Shown here one piece after another: positions 43,418-52,833 of a stretch of 64,000 nucleotides of DNA (the first letter of the stretch is position 1; each line of letters begins with the position of its first letter). The translations under genes and the position numbers were made by a program. Below the pieces are notes generated by a model. It worked only from the letters and a program-made list of their open reading frames with translations. It made no database searches and was not told where the DNA came from. The stretch lies in assembly GCA_963733845.1 (NCBI GenBank), contig CAVTEM010000007.1:744001-808000 (forward strand), given 5' to 3'. Source of the stretch: DATFQE01 sp963733845. Its GTDB lineage: Bacteria > Actinomycetota > Thermoleophilia > Gaiellales > Gaiellaceae.

Positions 43418-45595
43418 GTGGCCGCTCTGGCCCGCACGATGATCAGATTCCGCTGGGCGGTGCTGGCCGTCTGGCTCGTGCTGTTCGTCGTCTCGGGCGC
43501 AGCCGCCTCCGGGCTCTCGGATCTGCTCACGAACCGCTTCGTGCTGCCCGGGTCGGAGAGCGAGACGACCGCCGACACGCTCGAGGAGCACTTCGGCCAG
43601 AAGCCCGAGGGTGGGTTCTCGGTCGTCGTCCAGGGCCCGCCCGGGTCGGCGCAGGGGCTGGTCGAGCCGACGCTCGCCGCCGCCACACGCGCCGCCGAGG
43701 CGCTTCCGACCGGCCGGGTGGTCGGCGCCGAGCCGGTTTCCGACCGCGTCGTCAGCGCGCGCATCGTCTCGGAGCTGCAGCAGGCCGACGCCAAGGGCCA
43801 CACGGACGCGATGCGCGAGGCTGCAGGCACGGTCCCGGGCGCGGAGCTCTACGTCACGGGCCAGTCCGCGATCGAGCATGACCTGGAGCCGGTGCAGAAC
43901 CAGGACCTGAAGGTGGGCGAGCTCTACATCGCGATCCCGATCGCGCTCCTGATCCTCGTCTTCGTCTTCGGGTCGCTCGCCTTCATGCTCCCGTTCATGC
44001 TCGCGGGGCTGTCGATCCCGGTGACGCTCGGGCTGGTCTGGATCTTCGCGAACTTCATGGAGCTCTCCACCTACCTGACCAACATGGTCGCGCTGATCGG
44101 GCTGGGGATCGCGATCGACTACTCGCTCCTGATCGTCTACCGCTACCGCGAGGAGCGGAAGGCCGGCCTCGCCCGCGAGCCGGCCGTCGAGGCGACGATG
44201 GAGACGGCCGGCCGCGCGGTCGTGTTCAGCGGCACGGCGGTCGCGATCGGGTTGGCGCTGATGCTCTTCATGCCGCTCCCGTTCATGCGCGGGTTCGGGC
44301 TGGCGGGCCTGCTGATCCCGCTCGTCTCCGTGCTCGCGGCCGTGACGATCCTGCCGGTGCTGGTCTACTGGCTCGAGGACCGGCTCGACCGCGTGCGGCT
44401 CGTCCCGCGGGCGGTCACCGAGCGGCGGGACGATCCCCAGAACGGCTTCTGGCCCCGGCTCGCGCGCGTGATCATGCGTCGTCCGGCCGCGTTCGCCGCG
44501 GCGACGACCGCCGGGCTCGTGCTGGCGGCGAGCCCGCTGCTCGCGCTCCAGCTCGGCCCCGGCTCGAACCAGGGGATCCCGCAGGACCTGCCGGCCGTCC
44601 AGGGCCTGAACATCCTCACCGACGCGGTCGGTGACGGCGCCGTCTCGCCCACCGAGGTGGTCGTCGACACGGGGCGCGCCGGCGGCGGCTCCGACCCGCA
44701 GGTGCAGGCGGCCGTCGGCAGGCTGATCGCGGGCCTCGAGGCGGATCCCGAGATCGCCGGCGTGGCGTACGGGAACGGGCCGCAGTTCCGTGACCCGACC
44801 GGCCGCTACCTGCACCTGCAGGCAACCGGCCGGCACGAGTACGGGCTTCCGGAGGCGCAGCAGTTCGTCGACCGGCTGCGCGGCGAGATCGTGCCGGGCG
44901 CGGCGTTCCCGGCCGGGGCGGAGGTGCTGACCGGCGGCGGGCCGGCGTTCGGCGTCGACTTCCTCGACCTCACGTACGGCGCGTTTCCGTGGCTCGTGCT
45001 CGCAGTGCTCGTGCTCACGTACGTCCTGCTCGTGCGGGCGTTCCGCTCGCTCGTGCTGCCGCTGAAGGCGATCGTGCTCAACCTGCTCTCGATCGGCGCT
45101 GCCTACGGCCTGCTGGTGGCCGCGTTCAAGCTCGGCTGGGGCGAGCCCCTCGGCTTGACCCAGTTCGACCAGATCGAGGGCTGGATCCCGGTCTTCCTGT
45201 TCGCGATGCTGTTCGGGCTCTCGATGGACTATGAAGTCTTCCTCGTCAGCCGCATGCGCGAGGAGTGGGACAAGGGCCGCGGCAACGTGGAGGCCGTCAC
45301 GACGGGGCTGGCGAAGACGGGGCGGCTCGTGACCGCGGCCGGGCTGATCATGTTCGCGGCCTTCATGGGCTTCGTGGCCGGCTCGATCGTCGGCCTGCAG
45401 CAGTTCGGCTTCGGGCTCGCCGTCGCGATCCTGATCGACGTCACGATCATCCGCGCGCTGCTCGTTCCGAGCGCGATGAAGCTCTTCGGCCGCTGGAACT
45501 GGTGGCTCCCGGACCGGGCCGCACGGATCTTCCGCGTCGAGCCCTCGCCGCTCGCGCCTCCCCCGGCGCCTGCTCTGCGCGCGACCGGCCTCTAG
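43418..45595 (+). CDS. MMPL/RND-family membrane transporter
   Basis: 725 residues, about 12 membrane segments in two similar halves, each with a periplasmic loop after TM1 and TM7. The proton-relay motifs GIAIDYSLLIVYRYREE and FGLSMDYEVFLVSRMREE are those of MmpL lipid exporters. Likely exports a lipid or hydrophobic compound; the substrate is unknown. GTG 43418 is chosen for its SD sequence; an earlier GTG at 43373 lies within the promoter. Confidence 0.92.
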   Translation: MAALARTMIRFRWAVLAVWLVLFVVSGAAASGLSDLLTNRFVLPGSESETTADTLEEHFGQKPEGGFSVVVQGPPGSAQGLVEPTLAAATRAAEALPTGRVVGAEPVSDRVVSARIVSELQQADAKGHTDAMREAAGTVPGAELYVTGQSAIEHDLEPVQNQDLKVGELYIAIPIALLILVFVFGSLAFMLPFMLAGLSIPVTLGLVWIFANFMELSTYLTNMVALIGLGIAIDYSLLIVYRYREERKAGLAREPAVEATMETAGRAVVFSGTAVAIGLALMLFMPLPFMRGFGLAGLLIPLVSVLAAVTILPVLVYWLEDRLDRVRLVPRAVTERRDDPQNGFWPRLARVIMRRPAAFAAATTAGLVLAASPLLALQLGPGSNQGIPQDLPAVQGLNILTDAVGDGAVSPTEVVVDTGRAGGGSDPQVQAAVGRLIAGLEADPEIAGVAYGNGPQFRDPTGRYLHLQATGRHEYGLPEAQQFVDRLRGEIVPGAAFPAGAEVLTGGGPAFGVDFLDLTYGAFPWLVLAVLVLTYVLLVRAFRSLVLPLKAIVLNLLSIGAAYGLLVAAFKLGWGEPLGLTQFDQIEGWIPVFLFAMLFGLSMDYEVFLVSRMREEWDKGRGNVEAVTTGLAKTGRLVTAAGLIMFAAFMGFVAGSIVGLQQFGFGLAVAILIDVTIIRALLVPSAMKLFGRWNWWLPDRAARIFRVEPSPLAPPPAPALRATGL

Positions 45596-45620
45596 GAGGG
45601 GTTGGCGCCACGTCTCTTCC

Positions 45621-45738
45621 AGCCATGTCCAGGGGCCTGGCCCCTCGACATGGCTCGCGCGGACGTGTCCGCGCCCGTAGTGGTGCGGGCTCCGGCGGTC
45701 GGGCGCGCCTCCGGCGGCCATGTCCCAGGGACATGTCC
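45621..45738. repeat. cluster of palindromes in the MMPL downstream region
   Basis: Three dyads lie in 118 bp. 45621-45655: arms AGCCATGTC and AGGGGCC with their exact partners, one mismatch and a single central base. 45657-45674: GCGCGGAC-GT-GTCCGCGC. 45719-45735: CATGTCCC-A-GGGACATG, overlapping GGACATGTCC at 45729-45738. The direct repeat CTCCGGCGG lies between them. The whole 171-bp gap (45596-45766) holds no gene; it may serve as a bidirectional terminator or be REP-like. Confidence 0.7.
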
Positions 45739-45766
45739 GTGGGCGGCCTAATCGGACGGCGCGAGC

Positions 45767-46834
45767 CTAGATCCGGATCTGGCGCATCGTCACCTTGATG
45801 CCGGCGCGCGTGAGCTGGTAGACGACGACGCGGGCGCGCTGGCGGCCGGGCCGCCGGTCGATCCGTCGGCCGCTGGCCGAGAGGCGGACCCGTAGCCGGA
45901 CGTGCGCCATGCGCTTCACGCGCACCTCGCCTCCGCCGAGCCAGAGCGGGCGGCCGAGATCCCAGGGGCCGGCGGAGGTGGTGAGGATGCCGCCCACGAG
46001 ACCGGCGCGAGGCGTGCGCACCTGCACGAAGACGTCGCCGTTCCGCGCCCGGTCGAGGTCGAGCAGGCGGAGGCGCCGCGCGGGCGCCGAGCCCCGCTGC
46101 TGCCGCTCGGGCTGGTCCTCGGTCTCCTCGTTGCTGCCGAGCTCGTCGAACCAGTCGTCGAGCTCGTCCTCTTCCACCTCGTCGCCCTGTTCGTCCCCGA
46201 CGCCGAAGTCCGGGTCCTGGGACTCGTCGCCGAGCAGGTCCTCGTCCACGTCCGGCTCGATGCGGGCGTCGAGGAGCAGCTCGCGGCCGGTGCCGCCGTC
46301 CATGCCGCAGGGAGCGCAGGGCTCCGTGAAGGACTGCACGCTGCCGTCGGGCTGGCGACGCGCCCGGAGGCCGAGGTCGACCTGGCCGCCCGAGAGCACG
46401 AAACCGATCGAGTCGCCGCGCTCGACGGGCAGGTGCAGGCCCTCCACCTCGTGCACGGACGGCCCCTCCGAGACGACCGGCAGCGGCGCGTAGGCGGCGA
46501 CCGTGACGCCGATGTCGTCGTCGTCCTCGCCAGTCGGCCGCAGCACGGCGATCCGGGGCTGGTCGACGCCGGCGATCCGCCTGGCGTTCACGCGGGCAGA
46601 CACGAGCACGCCAGGCTCGTCGGCGACGACCGCGGAGCCGTACAGCGCCAGCTGGCGGAAGCCGACGCTCGTCCCGGTCGGGCACATGTAGACCGCGCAG
46701 GCCCAGCCGTCGGGAGCGCGGCGGGGGTCGAGCGACCCGAGCACGGTCGTCGCGGCCGCGCGCTGGGCGCCGAGGGAGAGAGCGAGCAGGAGCGCGGCCG
46801 CGAGTGCGAGGGAGGTGCGCTTGAAAGCCATCAC
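45767..46834 (-). CDS. hypothetical secreted protein with acidic Asp/Glu-rich segment
   Basis: 355 residues. Signal peptide (residues 1-28), a beta-rich domain with two disulfide-like Cys pairs (WACAVYMCP, CAPCGMDGG), then a very acidic stretch (about 195-245; DVDEDLLGDESQDPDFG) resembling calcium-binding thrombospondin-type linkers, and a basic C-terminal beta domain. Function unknown; probably cell-surface. GGAGAG precedes the ATG. Confidence 0.75.
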   Translation of the reverse strand: MMAFKRTSLALAAALLLALSLGAQRAAATTVLGSLDPRRAPDGWACAVYMCPTGTSVGFRQLALYGSAVVADEPGVLVSARVNARRIAGVDQPRIAVLRPTGEDDDDIGVTVAAYAPLPVVSEGPSVHEVEGLHLPVERGDSIGFVLSGGQVDLGLRARRQPDGSVQSFTEPCAPCGMDGGTGRELLLDARIEPDVDEDLLGDESQDPDFGVGDEQGDEVEEDELDDWFDELGSNEETEDQPERQQRGSAPARRLRLLDLDRARNGDVFVQVRTPRAGLVGGILTTSAGPWDLGRPLWLGGGEVRVKRMAHVRLRVRLSASGRRIDRRPGRQRARVVVYQLTRAGIKVTMRQIRI

Positions 46835-46872
46835 TCTCCGTTCGTCCGCGGGCCGCGAGCGGTTCGGCCGAG

Positions 46873-46878
46873 TAGCAT
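46873..46878 (+). promoter_or_regulatory. -10 box of the rml operon (TAGCAT), leaderless type
   Basis: Nine nt separate TAGCAT from ATG 46888. Confidence 0.5.
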
Positions 46879-46887
46879 CCGGCAGCT

Positions 46888-47630
46888 ATGAAGGGCGTGA
46901 TCCTCGCCGGGGGCACCGGCACCCGGCTGCATCCGCTCACGCGGATCACGAACAAGCACCTGCTCCCGATCTACGACCGGCCGATGGTCGCCTACGCGAT
47001 CGAGGCACTCGTGAAGGCGCAGATCACGGAGCTGATGCTCGTCACCGGCGGCACCCACGCCGGCGAGTTCCTGCGCCTGCTCGGGAACGGCCACGAGTGG
47101 GGGATCGACCGGCTCTCCTACGCCTACCAGGAGCGCGCGGGCGGGATTGCCGAGGCGCTCGGGCTGGCGGAGCGGTTCGCAGCCGGCGAGCGGATCTGCG
47201 TGATGCTCGCCGACAACGTGCTCGAGGACTCGCTGGCGCCGGCCGCACAGAACTTCCGGGACCAGGAGCGGGCGCGCGGATTCTGCTCTCGCACGAGGAG
47301 AACCCCGAGCACCTGCGCCACCTCGGCGTGCCCGAGCTCGACGACGGGCGCGTCGTGCGGATCGTGGAGAAGCCCCAGGACCCGCCCTCGCAGTACGCAG
47401 TCACGGGGATCTACTTCTACGACGCGGACGTGTTCGACGTGATCCCGACGCTCGAGCCCTCCGGCCGCGGCGAGCTCGAGATCACCGACGTGAACAACCA
47501 CTACGTCGACCAGGGGACGATGGAGTACGACGTGCTCGAGGGCTTCTGGGGCGACGCCGGCGAGTCGATCGAGGCCTACTACGAGGTGAACGACTTCGTG
47601 CGCGCCAACGGGGTCAATCGCCAAGCGTGA
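46888..47630 (+). CDS. rmlA: glucose-1-phosphate thymidylyltransferase, one single-base shift
   Basis: About 247 residues. GVILAGGTGTRLHPLT is the nucleotidyltransferase signature; VMLADNVLED contains the metal Asp; YAVTGIYFYDADVFD and ELEITDVNNHYV complete the fold. The length (about 247) fits short actinobacterial RmlA forms. A missing G near 47272 splits the protein before ARILLSHEENPEHL. First step of dTDP-L-rhamnose synthesis; head of the rmlA-C-D-B cluster. Confidence 0.9.
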
Positions 47631-48097
47631 TCGACGGTCTCGTTCGCTTCCCGCTGCGCCGCTTCGAGGACGAGCGCGGCTGGTTCGTGGAGCTGCGGCG
47701 CGACAGCGCGCTTCCGAAGCCCACCGTCCAGACCAACGTCTCGTTCTCCCGGGCCGGGACGATCCGCGGGCTCCACTATCACGAGCGCGGCCAGGACGAC
47801 CTGTTCGCGTGTCTGAGCGGGACGGCCCGCGTGGTGGTGCTCGACCGCGCGAGCGGCGAGGTGTTCACCGAGGACATCGGGGACGACAACCCGGTCGCGA
47901 TCTACATCCCGGGCCGGCACGCGCACGGCTTCGAGGCGCTGACCGACCTCCTGTTCTGTTACCACGTGACCGAGGAGTACGACCCGGCCGACCCGGACGA
48001 GCACGCGGTTCCCTGGGACGACCCCAGGGTGCGCGACCTCTGGAGCACGACATCGCCGATCCTGTCGCAACGGGACCAGGTCGCCGCGTCGTCGTAA
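47627..48097 (+). CDS. rmlC: dTDP-4-dehydrorhamnose 3,5-epimerase
   Basis: 156 residues. Cupin fold with FEDERGWFVEL, TNVSFSRAGTIRGLHYH (catalytic His) and IYIPGRHAHGFEALTD. Epimerises the 4-keto sugar at C3 and C5. GTG 47627 overlaps the rmlA stop by 4 bp. Somewhat shorter than the usual 180-200 residues. Confidence 0.9.
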   Translation: MIDGLVRFPLRRFEDERGWFVELRRDSALPKPTVQTNVSFSRAGTIRGLHYHERGQDDLFACLSGTARVVVLDRASGEVFTEDIGDDNPVAIYIPGRHAHGFEALTDLLFCYHVTEEYDPADPDEHAVPWDDPRVRDLWSTTSPILSQRDQVAASS

Positions 48098-48870
48098 CCG
48101 GCGCGGGCGGGCAGCTGGGCCGCGCGCTGGCCGAGGTCTTCCCGGACGCGCTGGCGCTGGGGCGCTCCGACTGGGACGTGCGCGAGCCGTATCCGCTACA
48201 CGAGCCGCCGGGCCTCGTGCTGCACGCCGCGGCCTGGACGGACGTCGACGGCGCCGAGGGCGACCCCGACGGCGCCAGCGCCGTCAACGTCGCACGGGAC
48301 GCGGAACGTCGTCGCCGCCGGTGCGCCGGTCGTCTACTTCTCGACCGACTACGTCTTCGACGGTTCGAAGCGCGAGCCGTACCTCGAGAGCGACCCGGCC
48401 GCTCCGCTCGGCGAGTACGGGCGCGTCGAAACTCGCGGGCGAGGCGGAGGTGCGCGACGGCTGGATCGTGCGCTCGTCGTGGCTGTTCGGCCCCACCGGG
48501 CACAACTTCCTGCGCACGATGCTGCGCCTCGCGGAGGAGCTGGACGAGGTCGGAGTGGTCGACGACCAGCGTGGCTCGCCGACGTACGTGGGGCACCTCG
48601 CCCTCGCGACGAAGGAGCTGCTCGACCGGCCGCAGGGGCTCTGGCACCTGGCCGCCGAGGGCGACTGCACCTGGGCCGACTTCGCCGAGGCGATCTTCGA
48701 GGAGGCGGGGCTGGCGACCCGCGTGCGGCGGATCTCGACGGCCGAGTTCCCACGGCCGGCACGGCGCCCCGCCTACTCGGTGCTGCGCAGCGAGCGCGAG
48801 GGCGCCCCTCGTCTGCCGCACTGGCGCGAAGGGTGTGCGCGCGGCTCTGGAGCGCCTCGAGGGTAGCTAG
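48070..48870 (+). CDS. rmlD: dTDP-4-dehydrorhamnose reductase, three single-base shifts
   Basis: VVVTGAGGQLGRALAEVFPDA (split NADP site) is followed by LVLHAAAWTDVDGAEGDP, VVYFSTDYVFDG, LGEYGR-SKLAGEAEV (the YxxxK dyad) and IVRSSWLFGPTGHNF, read from three frames. Shifts near 48296, 48428 and 48838 are needed; the last restores the ending VRAALERLEGS and TAG 48868. No standard start codon lies in frame near the N-terminus, so the start given is approximate. Final reduction step to dTDP-L-rhamnose. Confidence 0.85.
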   Translation, partial: TGPGRRVVVTGAGGQLGRALAEVFPDALALGRSDWDVREPYPLHEPPGLVLHAAAWTDVDGAEGDPDGASAVNVARDAERRRRRCAGRLLLDRLRLRRFEARAVPRERPGRSARRVRARRNSRARRRCATAGSCARRGCSAPPGTTSCARCCASRRSWTRSEWSTTSVARRRTWGTSPSRRRSCSTGRRGSGTWPPRATAPGPTSPRRSSRRRGWRPACGGSRRPSSHGRHGAPPTRCCAASARAPLVCRTGAKGVRAALERLEGS

Positions 48871-48873
48871 GCT
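48868..48873 (+). promoter_or_regulatory. -10 box of rmlB (TAGGCT), leaderless type
   Basis: TAGGCT overlaps the rmlD stop and is 8 nt from GTG 48882, so rmlB may also be transcribed on its own. Confidence 0.45.
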
Positions 48874-48881
48874 TTCGATCC

Positions 48882-49871
48882 GTGCGCGTGCTCGTCACAG
48901 GCGGTGCCGGCTTCATCGGCTCGCACTTCGTCCGCCGCCTGGCAGCGAGGGGTGACGAGGTCGTCGTGCTCGACAAGCTGACCTACTCGGGCAACCCCGC
49001 CAACCTCGACGGCGTGGAGCACCGCTTCGTGCAAGGCGACATCGCCGACCCCGAGGCCGTTGCGTCGGCTGCGGTGGGCTGCGACGCGATCGTCAACTTC
49101 GCGGCCGAGTCCCACGTCGACCGCTCGATCCTCGAGTCGTTCGACTTCGTTCACACGCAGGTGCACGGCACGCAGACCCTGCTCGAGCACGCACGCGCGA
49201 CCGGCGTCCGCTTCCTGCAGGTCTCCACCGACGAGGTCTACGGCGACCTCGAGGCCGGAGGCAGCTCCACCGAGGAGGACGCGCTGCGGCCGTCGAGCCC
49301 CTACAGCGCGACGAAGGCCGGCGGCGACCTGCTCGTGCTCGGCTACGTGCGGACGCACGGAGTGAACGCCTCGATCACCCGCGGCGCCAACACCTACGGG
49401 CCGAACCAGTACCCGGAGAAGTTCCTGCCCCTCTTCCTGACCAACGCGCTCGACGGCGAGCCCCTGCCGGTCTACGGGGACGGACGGCAGCGGCGCGAGT
49501 GGCTCCACGTCGACGACCACTGCGCCGCGATCGACGCTGCGCTTGCGCAGGGACGGCCGGGTGAGATCTACAACGTCGGCGGCGACGAGCGGGAGAACCT
49601 CGAGCTGGTGCGGCGGATCCTCGACCTCACGGACGCCGACGAGTCGCTCGTCCGACACGTCACCGACCGACCCGGGCACGATCGGCGCTACTCGATCGAC
49701 GACTCGAAGCTCCGCGCGCTCGGCTGGTCGCCCGAGACCGGGCTGGACGGCGGTCTCGCCGCCACGTTCGCCTGGTACCGCGACAACCGGGCCTGGTGGG
49801 AGCCGATCAAGTCCGGCGAGTACCGCGCCTACTACGAGCGTCAGTACGCCGACCGGCTCGCGGCTTCCTAG
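48882..49871 (+). CDS. rmlB: dTDP-glucose 4,6-dehydratase
   Basis: 329 residues. VTGGAGFIGSHFVRRL binds NAD; FAAESHVDRSI, QVSTDEVYGDLE (catalytic Thr/Asp/Glu) and SPYSATKAGGDLLV (YxxxK) are diagnostic. Converts dTDP-glucose to the 4-keto-6-deoxy sugar, the second step of the rhamnose route completed by rmlC and rmlD. Ends in a CTAG shared with the convergent kinase gene. Confidence 0.95.
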   Translation: MRVLVTGGAGFIGSHFVRRLAARGDEVVVLDKLTYSGNPANLDGVEHRFVQGDIADPEAVASAAVGCDAIVNFAAESHVDRSILESFDFVHTQVHGTQTLLEHARATGVRFLQVSTDEVYGDLEAGGSSTEEDALRPSSPYSATKAGGDLLVLGYVRTHGVNASITRGANTYGPNQYPEKFLPLFLTNALDGEPLPVYGDGRQRREWLHVDDHCAAIDAALAQGRPGEIYNVGGDERENLELVRRILDLTDADESLVRHVTDRPGHDRRYSIDDSKLRALGWSPETGLDGGLAATFAWYRDNRAWWEPIKSGEYRAYYERQYADRLAAS

Positions 49872-51265
49872 TCGTCCTTCTTCTTTTTCGCCTTCTTCTT
49901 CCCGTTCCCGCGGCACAGCTCGAGCGCCTCGCGGAACTCGGCGCGTGAGCCCTGGATCCTGCGCGACGCCTCGATGTAAGGCACGCCCTCCTCGCAGCGG
50001 CCGAGCTCGATCAGCGAGCGTCCGACGTCGTAGTTCGCGTACGCCTCGTACAGCTGGCCTGAGCCCTGCAGTGCGGCGAGCGCCTGCTGCGCGATCGGCA
50101 GCGCCTCGCCGAAACGGCCCTGGCGCATCAGGGTGGTTGCCCGGTCGGTCAGCGCGGCCGGGCTCTCGGTCGACGGAGTCGGCGGAGGCGGGGGCGGGGG
50201 CGGAGGCTGGGCCGGGGGCGGCGGGGGCGCCGGCGGCTCGGGCTCGGTCACCGGCGCCTGCGTCGTCACGGGCGCCGTCGTGGTGCCCGAGCTCTCCTCG
50301 CCGCCGCCCACGAGCGCCGGGGCGAGCAGCGCGCCGACGAGTGCGGCGGCTGCGAGCAGGCCGACGATCGCCGGGATCCGCCACGGATGTCGGGAATGGC
50401 GCCGTACCGGAGGCGCCGCGGCCGCGGCCACCGGACGCCCGGGCTCGGTGAGGGCGTCGCGCAGCGCGGTGACGAACGCCGTGTTGCTCTCGAAGCGGCG
50501 GGCGGGATCCTTCGCGAGCGCGCGGCGAAAGCACCGGTCGAGCGCCGGCGGGAGCGAGGGGTTCCGGTCGTGGATCGAGGGCACGGGCTCGTGCACGTGC
50601 GCGGCCGCCTCGGCGGCGGTCGTGTCCCGCTGGTAGGGCCGCTCGCCGGTCAGCAGCTCGAAGGCGAGGACACCCAGCGCATAGCGGTCGCTGGCCGGCC
50701 CGGCCTGTTCGCCGCGGGCCTGCTCGGGAGACAGGTAGCCCGCGGTGCCGAGGACGGTCCCGGCGACGGTGAGCGAGTCGAGCCCGGTCGCCCTGGCCAC
50801 GCCGAAGTCGGCGACGTGGACGTTGCCGTCGGCGTCGAGCAGGAGGTTGCCGGGCTTGACGTCGCGGTGGACGATCCCGCCCGCCTGCGCCGCGTCGAGC
50901 GCCACGGCTGCCTGCCCGAGCCACTCGAGCGCGTCCTCGGTCGGGACGGGGCCTTGCCTGAGGCGGTCCTCGAGCGAGCCCCCGGAGAGGTACTCCATCA
51001 CGATGAACGGGCGGCCTTCGTCGGTCTCCCCGACGTCGAAGATCGTGACCGTGTTCGGCGCGCTGGAGAGGCGCGCGGCGGCGAGCGCCTCGCGCGTGAA
51101 GCGGCGGCGGATCTCGTCGTCCTCCGCGAACCGCTCCGCGAGCAGCTTGATCACCACCGACCGGTCGAGCCGTGTGTCGGTGGCCAGCAGGATGTCGCCC
51201 ATGCCGCCGTGCCCGATCCGGCGTGCGTCGCGAAAACGAGAGGGGAGCACGATCACCGTCGTCAC
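49868..51265 (-). CDS. transmembrane serine/threonine protein kinase with extracytoplasmic TPR-like domain
   Basis: 465 residues. Kinase domain 10-270: RIGHGGMGDILLA (P-loop), VVIKLL, HRDVKPGNLLLD (catalytic loop), VADFGVARA (DFG) and GTAGYLSPEQA. A membrane segment (about 305-325) precedes a Pro-rich linker and a TPR-like region (LTDRATTLMRQGRFGEALPIAQQAL) ending in a Lys-rich tail. There are no PASTA repeats, unlike PknB. Signals may come from protein contacts outside the membrane. Divergent from the SpoIID gene. Confidence 0.9.
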   Translation of the reverse strand: MTTVIVLPSRFRDARRIGHGGMGDILLATDTRLDRSVVIKLLAERFAEDDEIRRRFTREALAAARLSSAPNTVTIFDVGETDEGRPFIVMEYLSGGSLEDRLRQGPVPTEDALEWLGQAAVALDAAQAGGIVHRDVKPGNLLLDADGNVHVADFGVARATGLDSLTVAGTVLGTAGYLSPEQARGEQAGPASDRYALGVLAFELLTGERPYQRDTTAAEAAAHVHEPVPSIHDRNPSLPPALDRCFRRALAKDPARRFESNTAFVTALRDALTEPGRPVAAAAAPPVRRHSRHPWRIPAIVGLLAAAALVGALLAPALVGGGEESSGTTTAPVTTQAPVTEPEPPAPPPPPAQPPPPPPPPPTPSTESPAALTDRATTLMRQGRFGEALPIAQQALAALQGSGQLYEAYANYDVGRSLIELGRCEEGVPYIEASRRIQGSRAEFREALELCRGNGKKKAKKKKDD

Positions 51266-51416
51266 GGGTTACAGAAGTTCCCCAGGCCCGCGCGGGGCGA
51301 AACAAAGGTGAGATTCCTGTAAGGAACGCAAAAAAACCGCCGCAAACGCTGGTAGCCTCGGATCCCGGAACCGGGTGCGGCAGTTGGTTCTTGCCGGGTC
51401 CGGCCGGGGGTTGGAC
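51266..51416. promoter_or_regulatory. kinase/SpoIID divergent region with dyads
   Basis: TTCCT-GTA-AGGAA (51314-51326) is a perfect short dyad followed by an A-tract (51330-51336). The 80 bases before the SpoIID ATG are GC-rich with hairpin potential (CCCGG-AA-CCGGG) and could be a structured leader; I could not match it to a known riboswitch class. Confidence 0.35.
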
Positions 51417-52833
51417 ATGAGACTTTTCCTGGCTTCACTCGCCGCAGTCACCCTCGTCGCCACGGCGTCCGCCGCGCCGCGCGAGCGGGCCCAGACTCCT
51501 GCGCAGGCGTGCGTGCGCTGTGCGGCTCCCGTCTTCGTCATCTCCGGCCGAGGCTGGGGACACGGCGTCGGCCTCAGCCAGTATGGCGCGCTCGGCTACG
51601 CGCGCGCAGGAGCAGGCTACGAGGAGATCCTGGCCCACTACTACACGGGGACCGAGCTGACCGAGGCGCCGGTGAAGCGGATGCGCGTGCTGCTCGCGGC
51701 CGGTGCCAAGACGCTCGACGTCGGCTCGAAGGCGCCGTTTCGCGTCCGCGACTCGCTCGGCGAGGTGCACGAGCTCGCGGCGGGCACGCAGCGCTTCGGC
51801 CCCGGTCTGAGGCTGCGCAAGGTCGGTCACGCCAAGCCCGCGCAGCTCCAGGGCCCGCTCGTCTTCCTGCCGGGCCAGGAGCCGCTGGAGCTGAAGGGTC
51901 GCGCCTACCGCGGCGAGCTGCGCGTCGTCGCGGAGAAGGCGCGTCTGCGCGCGATCAACAACGTCGGGCTGGAGGCCTACCTGTACGGGGTCGTCCCCTC
52001 CGAGATGCCGCACCGCTGGCCGGCCGAGGCGCTGAAGGCCCAGGCCGTGGCCGCGCGCTCGTACGCACTGGCCACGCGCCGCTCGGGCGAGTTCGACGTC
52101 TACCCGGACGTTCGCAGCCAGGTCTACCGGGGTATCCCCGAGGAGGAGGACCCGACGAACGACGCGATCGACGCCACCGCCGGCCAGGTCCTGACCTACG
52201 ACGGCCAGGTCGCGTACACCTACTTCTTCTCGACCTCGGGCGGCCGCACCGCCACGGTGACCGACGTCTGGCCGAGCTCGAAGCCGATGCCATATCTCGT
52301 CTCGGTCGCCGATCCACACGACTCGATCTCGCCCTACCACCGCTGGGGCCCGGTCGTGCTCACGGCGAAGGCGGCCCGCGCGAAGCTGAAGGTCCCGGGC
52401 CCGCTGCTCGACCTGCGTGCGGTGCTGACCGGCTCCGGCCGCGTCGGGACGCTGGCCGCCGTCTCCGCGAAGGGCGAGACGCCGGTCACCGCGGCCGACG
52501 TGCGCCGCCTGCTGGGCCTGCGCTCGACCTGGTTCCGGGTCGGGATGCTCGCGCTGTCGCGGCCCGAGGCGCCGCTCGAGCTGGGGCATCAGCTGACGCT
52601 CACCGGCGTTGCGCGCGGACTGTCGGGCGTCACGCTCGAGCAGCGGGCTCCGACGGGAAGGCTGGACGCCGCTCGTGAAGGTGAAGCCGGGTGCGGGCGG
52701 GGCCTTCGCGGTCGCCGTCAAGCCGACCGCGACCACGCAGTACCGCCTTGCCTACGGCACAGGCACCCGCTCCGCGACGATCAGCGTGGTCGTCGCGCAT
52801 TCGAACGCTCAGGGCGGCATGCTGAGGCCGTGA
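51417..52833 (+). CDS. secreted SpoIID/LytB-domain protein, one single-base shift
   Basis: About 471 residues. A signal peptide is followed by ISGRGWGHGVGLSQYGALGYARAG, the SpoIID signature, then LEAYLYGVVPSEMPHRWPAEALKAQAVAARSYAL (read in two blocks) with catalytic Glu/Arg residues. The family includes lytic transglycosylases that cut glycan strands. No sporulation genes are near, so a growth-phase wall role is likelier. A shift near 52660 separates the C-terminal Ig-like end (WTPLVKVKPGAGGAFAVAV) and TGA 52831-52833. Confidence 0.88.

Noticed and set aside
43385..45721. A 778-codon open frame antisense to the MMPL gene
   Set aside because: It has no family motif, is very rich in Arg/Asp/Glu/His and mirrors the codon bias of the MMPL gene; long antisense frames are expected at this GC content. 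The same applies to 30798-33395 (minus) and 40542-42752 (plus).
45621..45738. CRISPR array
   Set aside because: The elements are palindromes of different lengths without regular spacers or cas genes.
51331..51416. c-di-AMP (ydaO) or c-di-GMP riboswitch before SpoIID
   Set aside because: Only isolated short similarities; the conserved core blocks are missing.
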